DNA from: Isoetes taiwanensis
Lineage: Eukaryota; Streptophyta; Lycopodiopsida; Isoetales; Isoetaceae
Reading direction: 5' to 3'
Length of the DNA stretch: 64,000 nt
Assembly: GCA_021234155.1 (NCBI GenBank)
Contig: JAJEKV010000055.1
Location: 2,843,090 to 2,907,089 of the forward strand
The position numbers and the translations under genes are program-made. Within the stretch, counting starts at the first letter, position 1. Each line of letters starts with the position of its first letter. Of this stretch, positions 33,904 through 45,744 are shown one piece after another. The notes beneath the pieces were generated by a model, which did no database searches, was not told where the DNA came from, and saw nothing but the letters and a program-made list of their open reading frames with translations.

Positions 33904-35219
33904 AGCCAGTACAGTTCAATTGCAAATAGCTTGATAAACATTTCTACACATCAAAGCCACCTCGTTCAAATGAAAAATCAGCAAAAGTCTAGATAGCATG
34001 CTGCAAAGAAAATGGCCCAATATATCTTCTTCGATGCGTGCTATGAAAAATGTGTGATTGTAAGGTACGGTTATTGCTTTTCTTGTTGATTTTGATTTTG
34101 TAACTCTTGAAAGACGTTTTCACACTGGCTAGTTTGAAATCTTGGTTTCACATGAATAGCATATACCCGTTATCCGCTTCGATGTCCATCTATGTAGGAT
34201 TTTGGAATATCCTATCCAGTTGTTATTTCATTCATCAAGTATTTCGATTGCGCAAAAAGAAATCTTCTTTATTTTCAACATGCTCTTTTTTGTTTTGGCC
34301 ATCAGGGTTTCATTCTCAGCTTGCTTCTTATGGCTCCATGTCATAGCTTCTTAGTATTGATCTACCTTCATCTGCTTGAATTAGTTTTGCTTTATATATG
34401 TTTAAATTTGTTCAAATTTTGTTATTTGTCCTTTCATCAAACATGGTGGAAGCTACTGAAGGATAAGGACCTCCTTGGAAGTGTTGCTTTCCTCTTTGTT
34501 GCTTTTTTTCTGCCATAGTTTAGAGCATAAGGCATCTTGGCGATCTCATCTAGAAGATGGAAGGGTATTTAGTTTCTACCAGCAACATGATTAAGTGAAA
34601 TGGTTTTTTAACAGTGGAATTTTATTATCAATTATCTATGCAACAATTGGAATTATGGATATTCATCCAACAATTGGAAAAGATAAGGATTAGATGCTGG
34701 AGAGCATATTGTATGAGAATTATCGCATTTAAGCAAGACCATTAGGCTCTCCATGGCTACCTATATCCTTCTGGAATGTGAGTTTGGATATCATAAGCTC
34801 TATCATTTGACATGGTGGTAAAGAGGAAGTTTTTGTCATCCTTTAACGAAACTTTATAAAGGATGCAGATCCCTCTGCGTATTATAATTGGCAACTATGT
34901 ACTTTCTACTGGTAAGTTTGTTTTTTAATGATTCTAACTATTGTTGCGACATGCCACTCTAGTGAACCAGTTCAGTTAACTAGTTTATTATTGTTTCATT
35001 GAAGAAAATATTTTCATGTAGGGGCATTTCCTCGTGCTCTAAAGCATCTTAGGTTCATGCTTGTGGTATGAAATTCTTTTCATGCACATACAATCTCTAA
35101 ATTGTATGCATAAAAGATGTTTTATTGCGCTCTAATTTTTCTAATGGTGTAAAGGTTCATTTTTGAGCTAGAGCAAATGGTATAATTATGGGATAAATTT
35201 AAACCTCTATACCAACACA
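33904..35219. other. no gene recognised
   Basis: AT-rich DNA without a convincing ORF. Short frames at 34,107-34,518 show no domain. Confidence 0.45.
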
Positions 35220-35640
35220 TACGGCTACTTCTTCAAAGAATAGAGAATTGTTTCTTCTAAAGAAGACAATGACATAGTCAGCCATGCTACCACACAACCT
35301 TATCTATGCTACACCGTCAAACAAAGTTTTTAAATGCTACCAACGTGCCTTGATGGGATGTATGCTTTCTAGAATATGACCTTTAACAAGATGGATTTAC
35401 CAAAGGAAATGGTCTTTTGGATAATACATACACAATAGCATATTTGAGACAAATGACTAAAGACTTATATGAGTATGCGTGCAATTGGGTTCTTGAAGCT
35501 CTAAAGTTTTAATGTACTATGGAGAGAGACATGAAAATGAAGGGCCCACTATAGTCCACTTCTAGAAGATGTCAAGAGGGAAATCGATACCAAAATCCAC
35601 ATTATTATAGACCAATCAAATCATATTCACTTTTGTGATT
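35220..35640 (+). repeat. diverged direct repeat, left copy
   Basis: It shares with 38,690-39,250, in the same order and orientation, AGTATGCGTGCAATTGGGTT, GTACTATGGAGAGAGACATG, a GCCCACTATAGTCCAC-like segment and weaker upstream similarity around GCCATGCTA. Many indels suggest an old duplication. Confidence 0.6.
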
Positions 35641-37655
35641 CCTGCATACTATGATGGCAATGGAAGTTCTATCTGGTTTTCCATCGCATTGGGCCAGAAA
35701 AATGAGGTAATGTATGTTAAAGCATTGTGTAGTCCCCCTTAGTGCTTATAACTAGCTTGCTAGAGCCAAGGTTACAAGGAGCATACTGCTAGCTTATCTG
35801 GAACATATAGCACATACAAAATTTATTGTTTAAAAGCAAAAATGATCATTCCCAGAAGTATTATGAGAAAAGTCTTGGTCAATTGGATTGGCCAAGTGAT
35901 GGCATTAGCTAAAACTTATAGATGGTACAAAAAGATGTTAATCTATGTGCAAAGAGGAGGCGCTTCATTATGATACCAAAAGGAAGGGTTTCCTTATAAT
36001 GCCATTGTAAACATAGACTTGTAATATAATGTTAGATGATCTTTGATCTAATAGCTGGTCTTTTGAAGTCACAATATAGAAATTGGATAGAGAAGAAATC
36101 TTATAGGTAAGAAGAGGAAAAATTAACCTTATATATAATATAGATAATTACGTTACGAACTAAAATATTAGTGCCAAAAATTTCGATTCATATTCGCATT
36201 AAACCATCAGGGTACACAGAATAAGTTATTGCTTCCCACGAGGTTATATACATGAAAGCCACGTATACAGATAACTAGAGAACCATAACATTTACAAGAT
36301 AACTATACGCATACATAGTCTTGCCAACTATCAAAAAGCCTTCACATTGACTCCAAGTGTTAGCAACATGCATAAGTATTATCCAGTAGAGTAAACATGA
36401 AGCAACACGCATATAGAATCCATCATACGCACCATAGCATCTGCCACTTAGATGCTCCCCACCATATCTAGACATTACATCGTCTAGAACCCCCTGCAAG
36501 TGGATCCAATGTAAGGGAAAAACTACAAGCACTAGGAACCATTAAGCTACTAGAGTGTTGGTACATGCCGAATGAGAACAACATGGCATGATGGATTCCA
36601 CAATCATTAAGAAACCTTGTTCAAAGGTTGAAAAGCTGTAAAAATGCATCCCTTTGGCAAAATCAATTGGGACATGCCACTTGGAACTCTATGCTGAGAA
36701 GTACTGAATTTCGCCTTAATAGCTCGATTTTTTCATGGCACTGTGCAAAAGATAATTTTTTTCTACAGGTTTACTTAATTGAAGGGATGGTTGCTTCATT
36801 CTGCGTTTATGTATCAACCACTATGGTGATGAAACTACATTATCTATTTTCATAGCTATAATCTAGATGGTGTCACATGGGGTAAGTGCAGTTTTTCCAA
36901 ATACACAAGAATGTTGACGAGCTTGAATGAGCAGCAGGGTATTCTAATCTATTTAGATGATTCAAATATTGTCACCTTGAACATAAGTGGCATCTTGACC
37001 AAAAGATTCTTAAACATCTCCATTGGATTATCAGTAGTTACAAATGTTATATTTGGCATCCTTTATATACAAGTTAAATAGACATAACAAGACAATAGAG
37101 ATTAAGTTTGCCCAATTTGTTTTTGTATTGCGGAAGGGTTTTCTCGCAGTGGTTGGGAATATTCTCGTATTGTATTGTATGCAAGACCGTACATTTTGCA
37201 GGATTTTAGCAGCTTAGTTGCACTTAAAATCATGTTGCTTTTTTGGGTTTTTGGATGGCACTCTTGGCAATGGTTCTAAAAAAAGAAAGATAGCTTGCCT
37301 TTTGTAGGGACGGAATAAGTCCAGATAGCTGTGTTTGCATGCCGAAACTCCAGCACCCTGCTCTAGCCCCAAAACTCTGCTCATGGTGCAGATGCGATTA
37401 GGGAGATAGTGCCTGATTGTGCTTGATTGTATGGTCTTTGGCAAACGTGGGTTGTGAAGCTGCTCTAGGCCTCTGTGTTATTGCATGTGTGTGGCTTGCG
37501 GGCAGGCAACCAGACGAGGCTTCCAGGGAAAGCTAAGAGGTGCGGATTACTGAGGATGTGCCTGGGCAACCGCCGGTGTGAAATGTTTGTTGCTGGTTGA
37601 AAGGCTTGTTTCATGATTTGGACTGAATAGTGTTAAATCCAAAGCTGCCGCATTG
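35641..37655. other. no gene recognised
   Basis: The spacer between the two diverged repeats. I see no reverse transcriptase, integrase or gag-like motif, which argues against an LTR element with intact internal genes. Confidence 0.4.
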
Positions 37656-37966
37656 TCCTGGTGTTTGTGGCTATGGTGAGGCCATTGCGGCCTGGAAGTT
37701 CGAATCCTCCAACCCAACGAGGAAAATTTATTTCCTTTGTGTCTTTGTTTCTTTGCTTTGTTTCTTTGTTTTCTTTGCCCTCTATTTTTTTCAATGGTGC
37801 ATACACCACTGTGCACTTTTGCACCATTGAAAGTTGCACAGGGAACTCCGATGAAAAAATCCAGGGTCGTTGATCTGGCACAATGGAGGGCACATTCACC
37901 GGATCAATGGTCCACAAAACAATATAAAAAACATCCCATTATATGGAACACAAGGCAAATAAGATA

Positions 37967-38020
37967 GATATAGATAGATACAATTTTAACGTCCGCGAAG
38001 ACCACCACAGGCCATGGGAT
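37967..38020 (-). mobile_element. tiny LINE 3' end with (TATC)n tail
   Basis: The minus strand reads CCCATGGCCTGTGGTGGTCT, then TCGCGGACGTTAAAATTG and a (TATC)n tail. The last part (GGACGTTAAAA) is shared with the ends at 49,300, 50,570, 61,100 and 61,960. This is a severely 5'-truncated LINE insertion of about 50 bases plus tail. Confidence 0.65.
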
Positions 38021-38689
38021 TGTACAATTAATATAGGAATAAACTAGAGGATAATGACCCATTATAAAACAATGTAGAAAGCGATATAAACAAACGAGTA
38101 AAAGGTCAATGATCCTGAATGATAGTCGTGCCTATGCTATATATATATCAGACGTCGTCATGTTTAAACCACGAGCATATTCGAGGTATATCCGGGTCTT
38201 TGACATGTTATAGCCACATCACAAAAAAAAATATATACGACGTTTTTGTGGACTTAGCGATTTTTTTGGATTTAGGGTTGGCTTAAACATACCACGTCCG
38301 ACATTTACAATGTTAGCTCCTAATACATTGCCTATTTCTTTTGTTGATGTGCTTCTCTCACCTTGCCTAACTCTTCTCTTCTTTTACAAAGCTAGAGTGG
38401 AGTGAGGTCTTTATGAATTGAAAAATTAGTGCACTCTAGATGACTGCCATGCCGCAAAACACGTAGTCTCGAAAGTGTGTCTTTAAGCGCAATAAAAGAC
38501 GTCGAGGGCGATCTGGCTATGCTACACTTACTCTCGTAGCTGATATAATGCTGTCAGCATTTATATGCATGGCCAGTTTGTGACCTTAGTGAAGAGTTTG
38601 CCGCTCATCAATTAGAACCTTCATCGTGAGATATGACCTCTATTCACCCCACCCTAAACTTAACATTCCCAAATACTAAGACTAAATTA
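38021..38689. other. no gene recognised
   Basis: AT-rich spacer with no coding signal. Confidence 0.45.
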
Positions 38690-39250
38690 TACCTATACAT
38701 GCCACCATAAAACCCATCTTCTAGAGTATTGCTTCTTCCAAAGAAGGCAATGATACATGTCCAAGTTGCCATGCTATAGCACAATATTCCTCATTTTATA
38801 ATGATACATTACTATACCCACATCCTTATAGTAACCGTTGCTAACAACTCCAAAGCTAAAAGATGCAATTGGGAAACACAATACGGCCAGTGCTTGAATG
38901 AGATGTATGAGCTGAAGGCAAACTAACCTTTTTCTAAAATTCGACCTCTAGCAAGCTCCAGGGAAATGAATGATGATGAACTCCTGAAAATTCAGCAGAA
39001 AAGAAAGCAAAGGTCTATTGGGTTATAATAACCGAAATAAAAAAATACAGCAGAATAGCATATATAGGACACATGGTAAAAGACACATGAGTATGCGTGC
39101 AAATGGGTTGTTGAAGTCCTAAAATTGAATGTAGTATGGAGAGAGACATGGAGATGGAGGACCCACAGGAGTCCACATCTACAAGACGGCGCGAGGAAAA
39201 TCTAAGCAAAGCCCACAATATTCCAAAACCAAGCAAAGGCTTATATATAT
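38690..39250 (+). repeat. diverged direct repeat, right copy
   Basis: Partner of 35,220-35,640 and about 3.5 kb away. It contains AGTATGCGTGCAAATGGGTT, GTAGTATGGAGAGAGACATG and GACCCACAGGAGTCCACATC. The ORF at 39,136-39,453 lies partly inside it and has no recognisable domain. Confidence 0.6.
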
Positions 39251-42200
39251 GTATGGCAAGCCACAGAAGCATCTTCTTCCCTTTCTATGCTTCTGTTAAA
39301 CTCTGGCAGACTGTGATGGAAACGAAAGAAGGGGAATCAAAGAGCCCCTTTTCTGCCTGGATCCCCGAGTTCAATGTTTTGCAGCAGCACTATACCAAAA
39401 ATATGCCTGGAATCAGAAATGTTCCTTCAATGCTTTCTGAGCCTTGTTTGTAGCATTTTTTGTCCCTTCCTAGCTAGGTCAACAAAGCACTTGCCACTGT
39501 TTACTTCCTTTACGCTGCTCATCATGATTTTACACAGCTTTTAGGAATTGAAATGGACCTGTTAGGCCGGTCATAGTTGGAACCCAATGTTGGAAAGCTA
39601 GCTTATTGCTCCATTTTCAGCACCAACTTCCAGCATTACACAGACACAGACACCCTTTTCAACGTTTTCTGAACACCACATTTTGTTGCCACTCTTGTTG
39701 TACTAGCAGAAATTCCAGACATCCCATCCCATCTCAGTTTGTTTCTAGTTCTTTCTCTTAAAAGAAAGATTAAAAATAGAAAACGCATAACAGACAGATG
39801 TGATGCTAATCCTCACGTGAGCAACTTGCAACCTGAGACGTCTGTTTTGTTTCTATTTTTAAAATTAGGACAATGAAGGAAGGAATGTGGAACTAACTGC
39901 CTGTAAGTTACAACAAGATCTAATGTGATAATAGCACTAGTTATTATGCCACTGAGTATGCTCGTGTGGATGTACACAACATACATACGTATGCTTTTTT
40001 GCTTCTGAAGCAAGTGATGGATGCTGACTCTGCTGCTGCAGGGCCCTGAGGGTAGGTGAAGAATACATGACATAATCCAGACGTCATCCTTCTTTACTGC
40101 CCAGGCTTCCTTGATGCTTTTTACACACAATTTGGCATTATTGTCTCAACTCCAATCAACTCGTGCATCAATGTTCTGTGATTTTTTACTGGATTTAAAA
40201 ACCAGGCTATCTGTAACCAAGCCTTCATTGACTCCAGCCAGAAGAGGTACCTGCAGGCTGCCACCCCTCTTTTTTTTTGCCTCTGTTTCAATCCTCTGAA
40301 CCATCAACAAGTTGCAGCAGATACAATAAATTTCGTTCATCAAAGAGGCCCACATTTTTTAGTGTTTTTTTGCCTTTCTGCTTCCTAGAATGCCTATGAT
40401 TGCATAAACCCTAAACCCTAAATTTCAACAGACCACCTATCAATCGATGAGACAACATAAAGCCAGAGAAAACGAATGATGCTCCCAATGTAGGTACGTC
40501 TTTCTAAGGGCCCCAATTTGACACTCAACGTTTTGATTCATCCGGACCGAGGTAGGTAATGACTAGAAATTCGTCTTTTGACTGCCAGGACTGTACCACA
40601 TCTTCATTCTTCCTTACACAGTTCTGCCCTGTAATCATCATAAACCCACAAAAGAAAAAAAGACCTGTGTACTGCTCAGATGCTCCCTGCTCATGGTAAA
40701 ATCTGTGTCCCTATTTTGGGCAAGCCATTCCCTTAAATTTTTCAGCTCCACATGTCAACATCTTTCCCAAAGAGGTTACTGTGCACGATCAGGCTATGGC
40801 AGGTGGCCTCTGCTGCTGCACTTTTTGCTTCAGATCCACTATCTTATGCAAAAGGAGAAGCACTATCTTATAACAGGGAACTGCTCTGATAGGCTGAGGC
40901 TAAAATATGCCTTCTGTTGTGATCTTGAGAAGGAAGTAGAAGATTGCTATTCTTACCCCGTAATGCTTGAAAACGGAGTAAAGCTAAGGTGCAGATTCGA
41001 TTCCCATAGTACAACACCTATACATGCTCCCAATGTTACTTACCTCAAGGTTATCTAGGGACTCAACTTCAAGCATATCAGTCCTCATTTGACAGGGAGC
41101 TCGTGAGCCATTAATGCGCATGTCATGATTTGATGTCCCTCAAATTTGCTTCCAAAAAATGCAGGATCAAGGAAGTAATTCAGCAAACGAGACACGGCAT
41201 TAGATAAAGCAAAAAAACAAGGACAAATAACAAGTCAGAAGAGAGATGTGCATCATTGAGAGTTTACTTAGCGCACCATGCATGCAAAGCATGCAATCCC
41301 CATTACCAATACAAGCCAAGGATATTGCCATATCCTTGTATAAGCTTTCTAGGACTATGGAATTAAAATGCTTGCAGACAGACAGATACAGAAACTCATC
41401 ATCATTTCCCTCCTATGCATGCAAAGCATGCATTGTGAAGATCAAAAAATTATATAACCTAACCCTAAACCTTTCTAGGGAAGTTGGAGTTTGTAGCCTA
41501 GGATAACGTAATCTAACAAAACCCTGCAGTTCAACCAACTAAAACACTATCTTATTATTTGTTTACACATGGATGTAACCATCTATTAAGGTTTAGAATG
41601 AACACAGATCGAGGTTTAGAAAGTACTGCCAAACTTGAATGGGAAAATGTGAAGAAGTTTGCAATGATAGAGACAAAAACAAGAGCTAGGTAATGGAGCA
41701 AAAAAAAATTGGCAGAAGCGGTCGAAAAGAAATGCAATGCCTTTTGTCAGTGGTCCCCCAAAGAAGATATACAAGTTGAGCTTTATGGGCCAGATTTGTC
41801 AGGCATTGCGTGAATTTGGAAGGAGCAAAAGTGTCTGATCAACCTGTAATCAATATCTTTTCTGTAATTTACATTAGGTTTAAATTCCATGATTAGGTAG
41901 CCGGAACTTGCAAAAAAAGATGAGTACGAAATGATATGGTACCTCGTCCTCTTTTTATTGCTGCATATCTGGTTAAAGCCAGATTTTGATTGAATGGACA
42001 GGCACCACGCTTCCACAGTCTTCTATGCTCTTATTAGCAGAGAATGGAATGAAGAATAAACGAGATAAGGGAAGGACCTTTTCATTCTTACCTCTTAATT
42101 TAGCCGTGGCTATGTGCTTTTTAGAGCAACGATCTCTCTAGCCGGCCCAATGCCGGAACTAATATACCGAATAGCGATCTGGAAAACAGGGTAAGGTGTA

Positions 42201-44589
42201 ACACCGGTTCATTTTTGTGTTATAAAATTCTATCTTGTCATCAAATCCATCGAGCTGGGTTCAAAATTGGAAGCTAGAACTGCTTTCATCTGGCTAGGGT
42301 TGCTTTTTTTGGTAATCTTCAAGAGATTTTGTTGGGCAGGTGCACGTGGAGCTTGCTTTCTGAGATATGGCAAAGCATACAAGGAAACAGAAAAATATAG
42401 CTTTATGTCCGATGGCATGATTGCTTAAATCAGTACTGAATAAATGGTTTCCCTTTCTCCCAACATCAAACAACCAACACCACCAAACAAAAGGCAAATA
42501 CAAATCTTAGTATACACCCAAACCCTTAACCCCTGAATCACATATAAAGAAATAAAGACAAGAATCATACTGACTTAAACCTAACAAGAGGAAGAACCCT
42601 TTGCATAGTTCTTAGAAAAGGGAGTAAATTTTTGCATGGTTGTAAGGTGAAAATTTTGCATGGTCCTTAAAACAAGGGGTAAATTTTTTAAACTATATGC
42701 ATGGTTGTTCTGATCGTGTCATGGCCACTGACCATGACTGAAAGCAACAATCTCCACCTCAAAGCCTTTGACATGCATCCATATGCTCTGTCCTCTCGTT
42801 TGTCACTTGGCCCACTTTCCTCCTTCAACATCTGATGCCCAAATGCAACATATATTCCCAGTACTATATGTCCCATAATATCGCAATTTGCTTGTCCCTG
42901 CTTTCTCAAACATTAGTGGGATATAGTGGTATACATGCATGGCAAAAAAGTATTATGTCCCCATAACTAGTTCATGAAAGATAAGTGGCCAAGTTCTATT
43001 TGCACTATGTTAGCGCACAACGTGACATGTAAATGCATACCAATGTCAGGACAAAATGCATTTGGGGCATTGTTCTGGGGCTCATTAGACCTTCAACTTA
43101 TTTACCTAAACCTTCTTTTAGAAATTTCAAACTTAGTTTATCAAATATGTGATTGAAATCCCTTTTAATTGCATTTCCTACAAATATGAATGCTATTTAT
43201 AAACTACTCCTCAAGATATATGTATGTTAAACTACCAAGAAAGCTAACCCAACACCACAAATGACCTAGAGGATGATTGTACAAGGATATATTCTTGCCA
43301 ATATCTTATTGGTATGGCATAAGCTGATAACTTGCCAACACCCCGATTTCAACGCCCCCAAGGTTTTGATGGCAAGCTATGTGGACCGTTACACATACAG
43401 GGTTTGTTAGATTTATTGGGTTAGCTATGTGGGACCATCCAACTTTTAAGACAAATCTGGGCCGTCAAACTTTAGGGTTTGATCCATGACATACAAAAAA
43501 AATATTATTCGATAAGATGATAATACTACATATAGTAAGACATGTGAGTTTGGTGTCAAATGTCGAAGTAATTTTGTGTTGACTTTCTATACACATGAAC
43601 TTTAACACTTTTGGTCTTTCCTACCTTTATTCAAAATCCTATAGTTTTATCCCGGACTTGAAAAGTATCTTACTTTTAATTCAGGATCCCCCTTATTGTT
43701 GTGCAAATTTTTGGGCTCTTATAGGGATTTTCAAGTTCTTTTCCATGGTGCTTTTCTCCTCTATTTTCCACCAAATTGAACTACTAATCAGATCATCATA
43801 GGATCTGGTAGCGTGAACAAAATTTATTAAAATGCTCTCATTGAAGTCAAATAAATCAAGGGAAAATTTTACCCAAATTGCATAGTAACCCATTAATTGT
43901 ATAATCAGCAGAAGGAGCCATGCAACGAAACGCCACCGTAAAAAGGTGTTCGTGATTGTTTCCTGTTCAAACATCTCCTTAATACAACAGAAGGAGACGA
44001 TTAGGGCAAATCAGTTGGATAAGATTGGGGCTTCTATAACTTTAAACTTGCTTTTTTTCTTCTTCCCCAACTATAGCAGGGCTCTTAGCAATTTAGGGCT
44101 CTTCTACAGTACTACTTTGCCTGCTCCAAGCTTGCACAATGCAGATGCTAAGATTGGATGATGCTTAGATATGGTGGCACTGTTGCATCCAAATTTAGGG
44201 TGAAGCGACCATGTTATATGGCAGTCGGGATGTGCATAAGGCTAGGGAGCTTTTTGCTTTGTGCCTAGAGAGATCTTCCACCAAAGAAATATGAATGGTA
44301 CTACTGTTGCAAGACCAAGTAATGATGCTTATAATAAGATGATGGCTGCTTCGCATGTTTCAAAATTGGTCCAGGAAAAATGAAACTTGGTCATGGAATC
44401 CTTAAGTATTATCATAAGGTATGATTCATAAAGTTGAATAGGTGCATGTTCCTTTTGAAAGCATAACAACATAGTTTACTTCTATAATTTATTCTCCTTC
44501 AATGTGTTAAGACTTTTAGACTTGGTTGTCCTCTTGGTCATCTCAATAATGATGTCTCTGCTGACATAACGATTGCATTTTTCTTGCAG
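39251..44589. other. no gene recognised; scattered short motifs
   Basis: Gene-poor DNA. AAACCCTAAACCCTAAAT at about 40,407-40,424 is a two-unit plant telomere-type (telo-box) sequence. ATGCATGCAAAGCATGCA occurs twice, at about 41,277 and 41,415. A TAAATTTTTGCATGG-type phrase is repeated near 42,600-42,690. A coding-like stretch at 44,205-44,285 (SRDVHKARELFALCLERSS) resembles a helical repeat but is isolated. Confidence 0.4.
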
Positions 44590-44983
44590 TTGTATGGACA
44601 ATCAAGGTTAATGAAAATGAAAACATTGAGGAATCCTTGCCTTCCTATAAGGAGTCCTTGATCAGGGATTTTGCTTACAAACACATGGGAATTCAGGTAC
44701 TGCCATTTAAAAGGTGTTTGCCTCATGAAGCATCTCTATTTTTCTTGATTATGGATTTACATGATAGCCAATTGTCATATCTAGAAGCAGAAATACATTT
44801 TATAAGTCTTTTTTTGCATTTTATATGCATCTAACTTGAGTTTTGTGCTAGAAAGCAACCTATAATTTCTATTTGTGAGCTATAAAGATTGTTGATGGAA
44901 AATGGTTTTTGTTGTTCTGTTACAAAAATACGAGGTGGTAGTGGATGTTCCATGTGAAATAGGTGTCAGAAAATTCATATACG
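44590..44983 (+). other. two possible exons of an unidentified gene
   Basis: 44,590-44,696 is bounded by TTCTTGCAG and CAG/GTACTG and reads VWTIKVNENENIEESLPSYK, then ESLIRDFAYKHMGIQ. A second stretch ending at a consensus donor (ACG/GTAAGT at 44,984) reads VVVDVPCEIGVRKFIYG. Both frames look protein-like and the splice sites are good. I do not recognise the protein, and the linking intron frame is untested. Confidence 0.3.
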
Positions 44984-45247
44984 GTAAGTCTTATCAATAT
45001 GATGTTGTTGATAACTCCAGTGTCATGCACTCATGCCATAATCCTTGAGGGTTGTTTGAGAGTGTGGCATTAAGCTATTCAATGTGGACTATTATTAATT
45101 GTTGCAATACACCAATAAAGTTGATTGCTTAGATAATATTCCTCACACCATATTTTCTGGCTTAATTTGCTGCTTCGAGATGTCAGAATCATCCAAAGGT
45201 GACTTGGGCGTCCATATATTCACTTCCAGTGAAAAATGTGTTGCAAG

Positions 45248-45394
45248 AAATAGGTGGATGTTGCAACACATACATTTTAAATAGGTGAATGTTGCAACAC
45301 ATACGTTTTAAATAGATGGATGTTGCAACACATACGTTTTTAAGTTGGACGACATTTTTAAGCCGGACCACGTTTTTAAGCAGGACCACTTGGT
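45248..45394. repeat. minisatellite: three 31-bp units then three 18-bp units
   Basis: Units of 31 bases (AAATAGGTGGATGTTGCAAC plus ACATACRTTTT) start at 45,248, 45,279 and 45,310. They are followed by 18-base units TAAGYYGGACSACRTTTT-like at 45,341, 45,359 and 45,377. The change in unit length at a shared TTTT boundary is clear. Confidence 0.9.
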
Positions 45395-45744
45395 GTATAG
45401 ATTTCAACCAATTGGGTGTGATTTAAACCTTCAAATATGAACCTATTAATATACATATAATAAAATAGTTCGGTGTGATTTAAACCTTATTATGAACCTA
45501 TTAATATAGAATAGAACAGACTAAGGTAGTTCCTATAAAAATACGAGGTGTGTGGAATGAATGGAGTAAATTCGTTAACAGGTTTCCAATTTCTCACTTT
45601 ACATACACACACAACAATTATAAAAGTAGGAATCACGGAGCGAGCATTTTGGGCACGTTTTTTTCATTGCGGCCTAAAACATTTATAGGCTCTCAACTTA
45701 CGCCCAGCAACGCTGGGCACCATTACTAGTCTTAGATTATAAAT

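Noticed and set aside
37658-37712. tRNA-like A box and B box (GTTCGAATCC)
   Set aside because: The T-stem does not pair and no acceptor stem or anticodon arm can be drawn. At most it is an old SINE head.
39136-39453. 105-codon plus-strand ORF
   Set aside because: It partly overlaps a diverged repeat, lacks any recognisable motif and has no splice or promoter support.
40404-40424. AAACCCTAAACCCTAAAT as an internal telomere
   Set aside because: Only about two units are present. It is better seen as a telo-box-like motif or chance.
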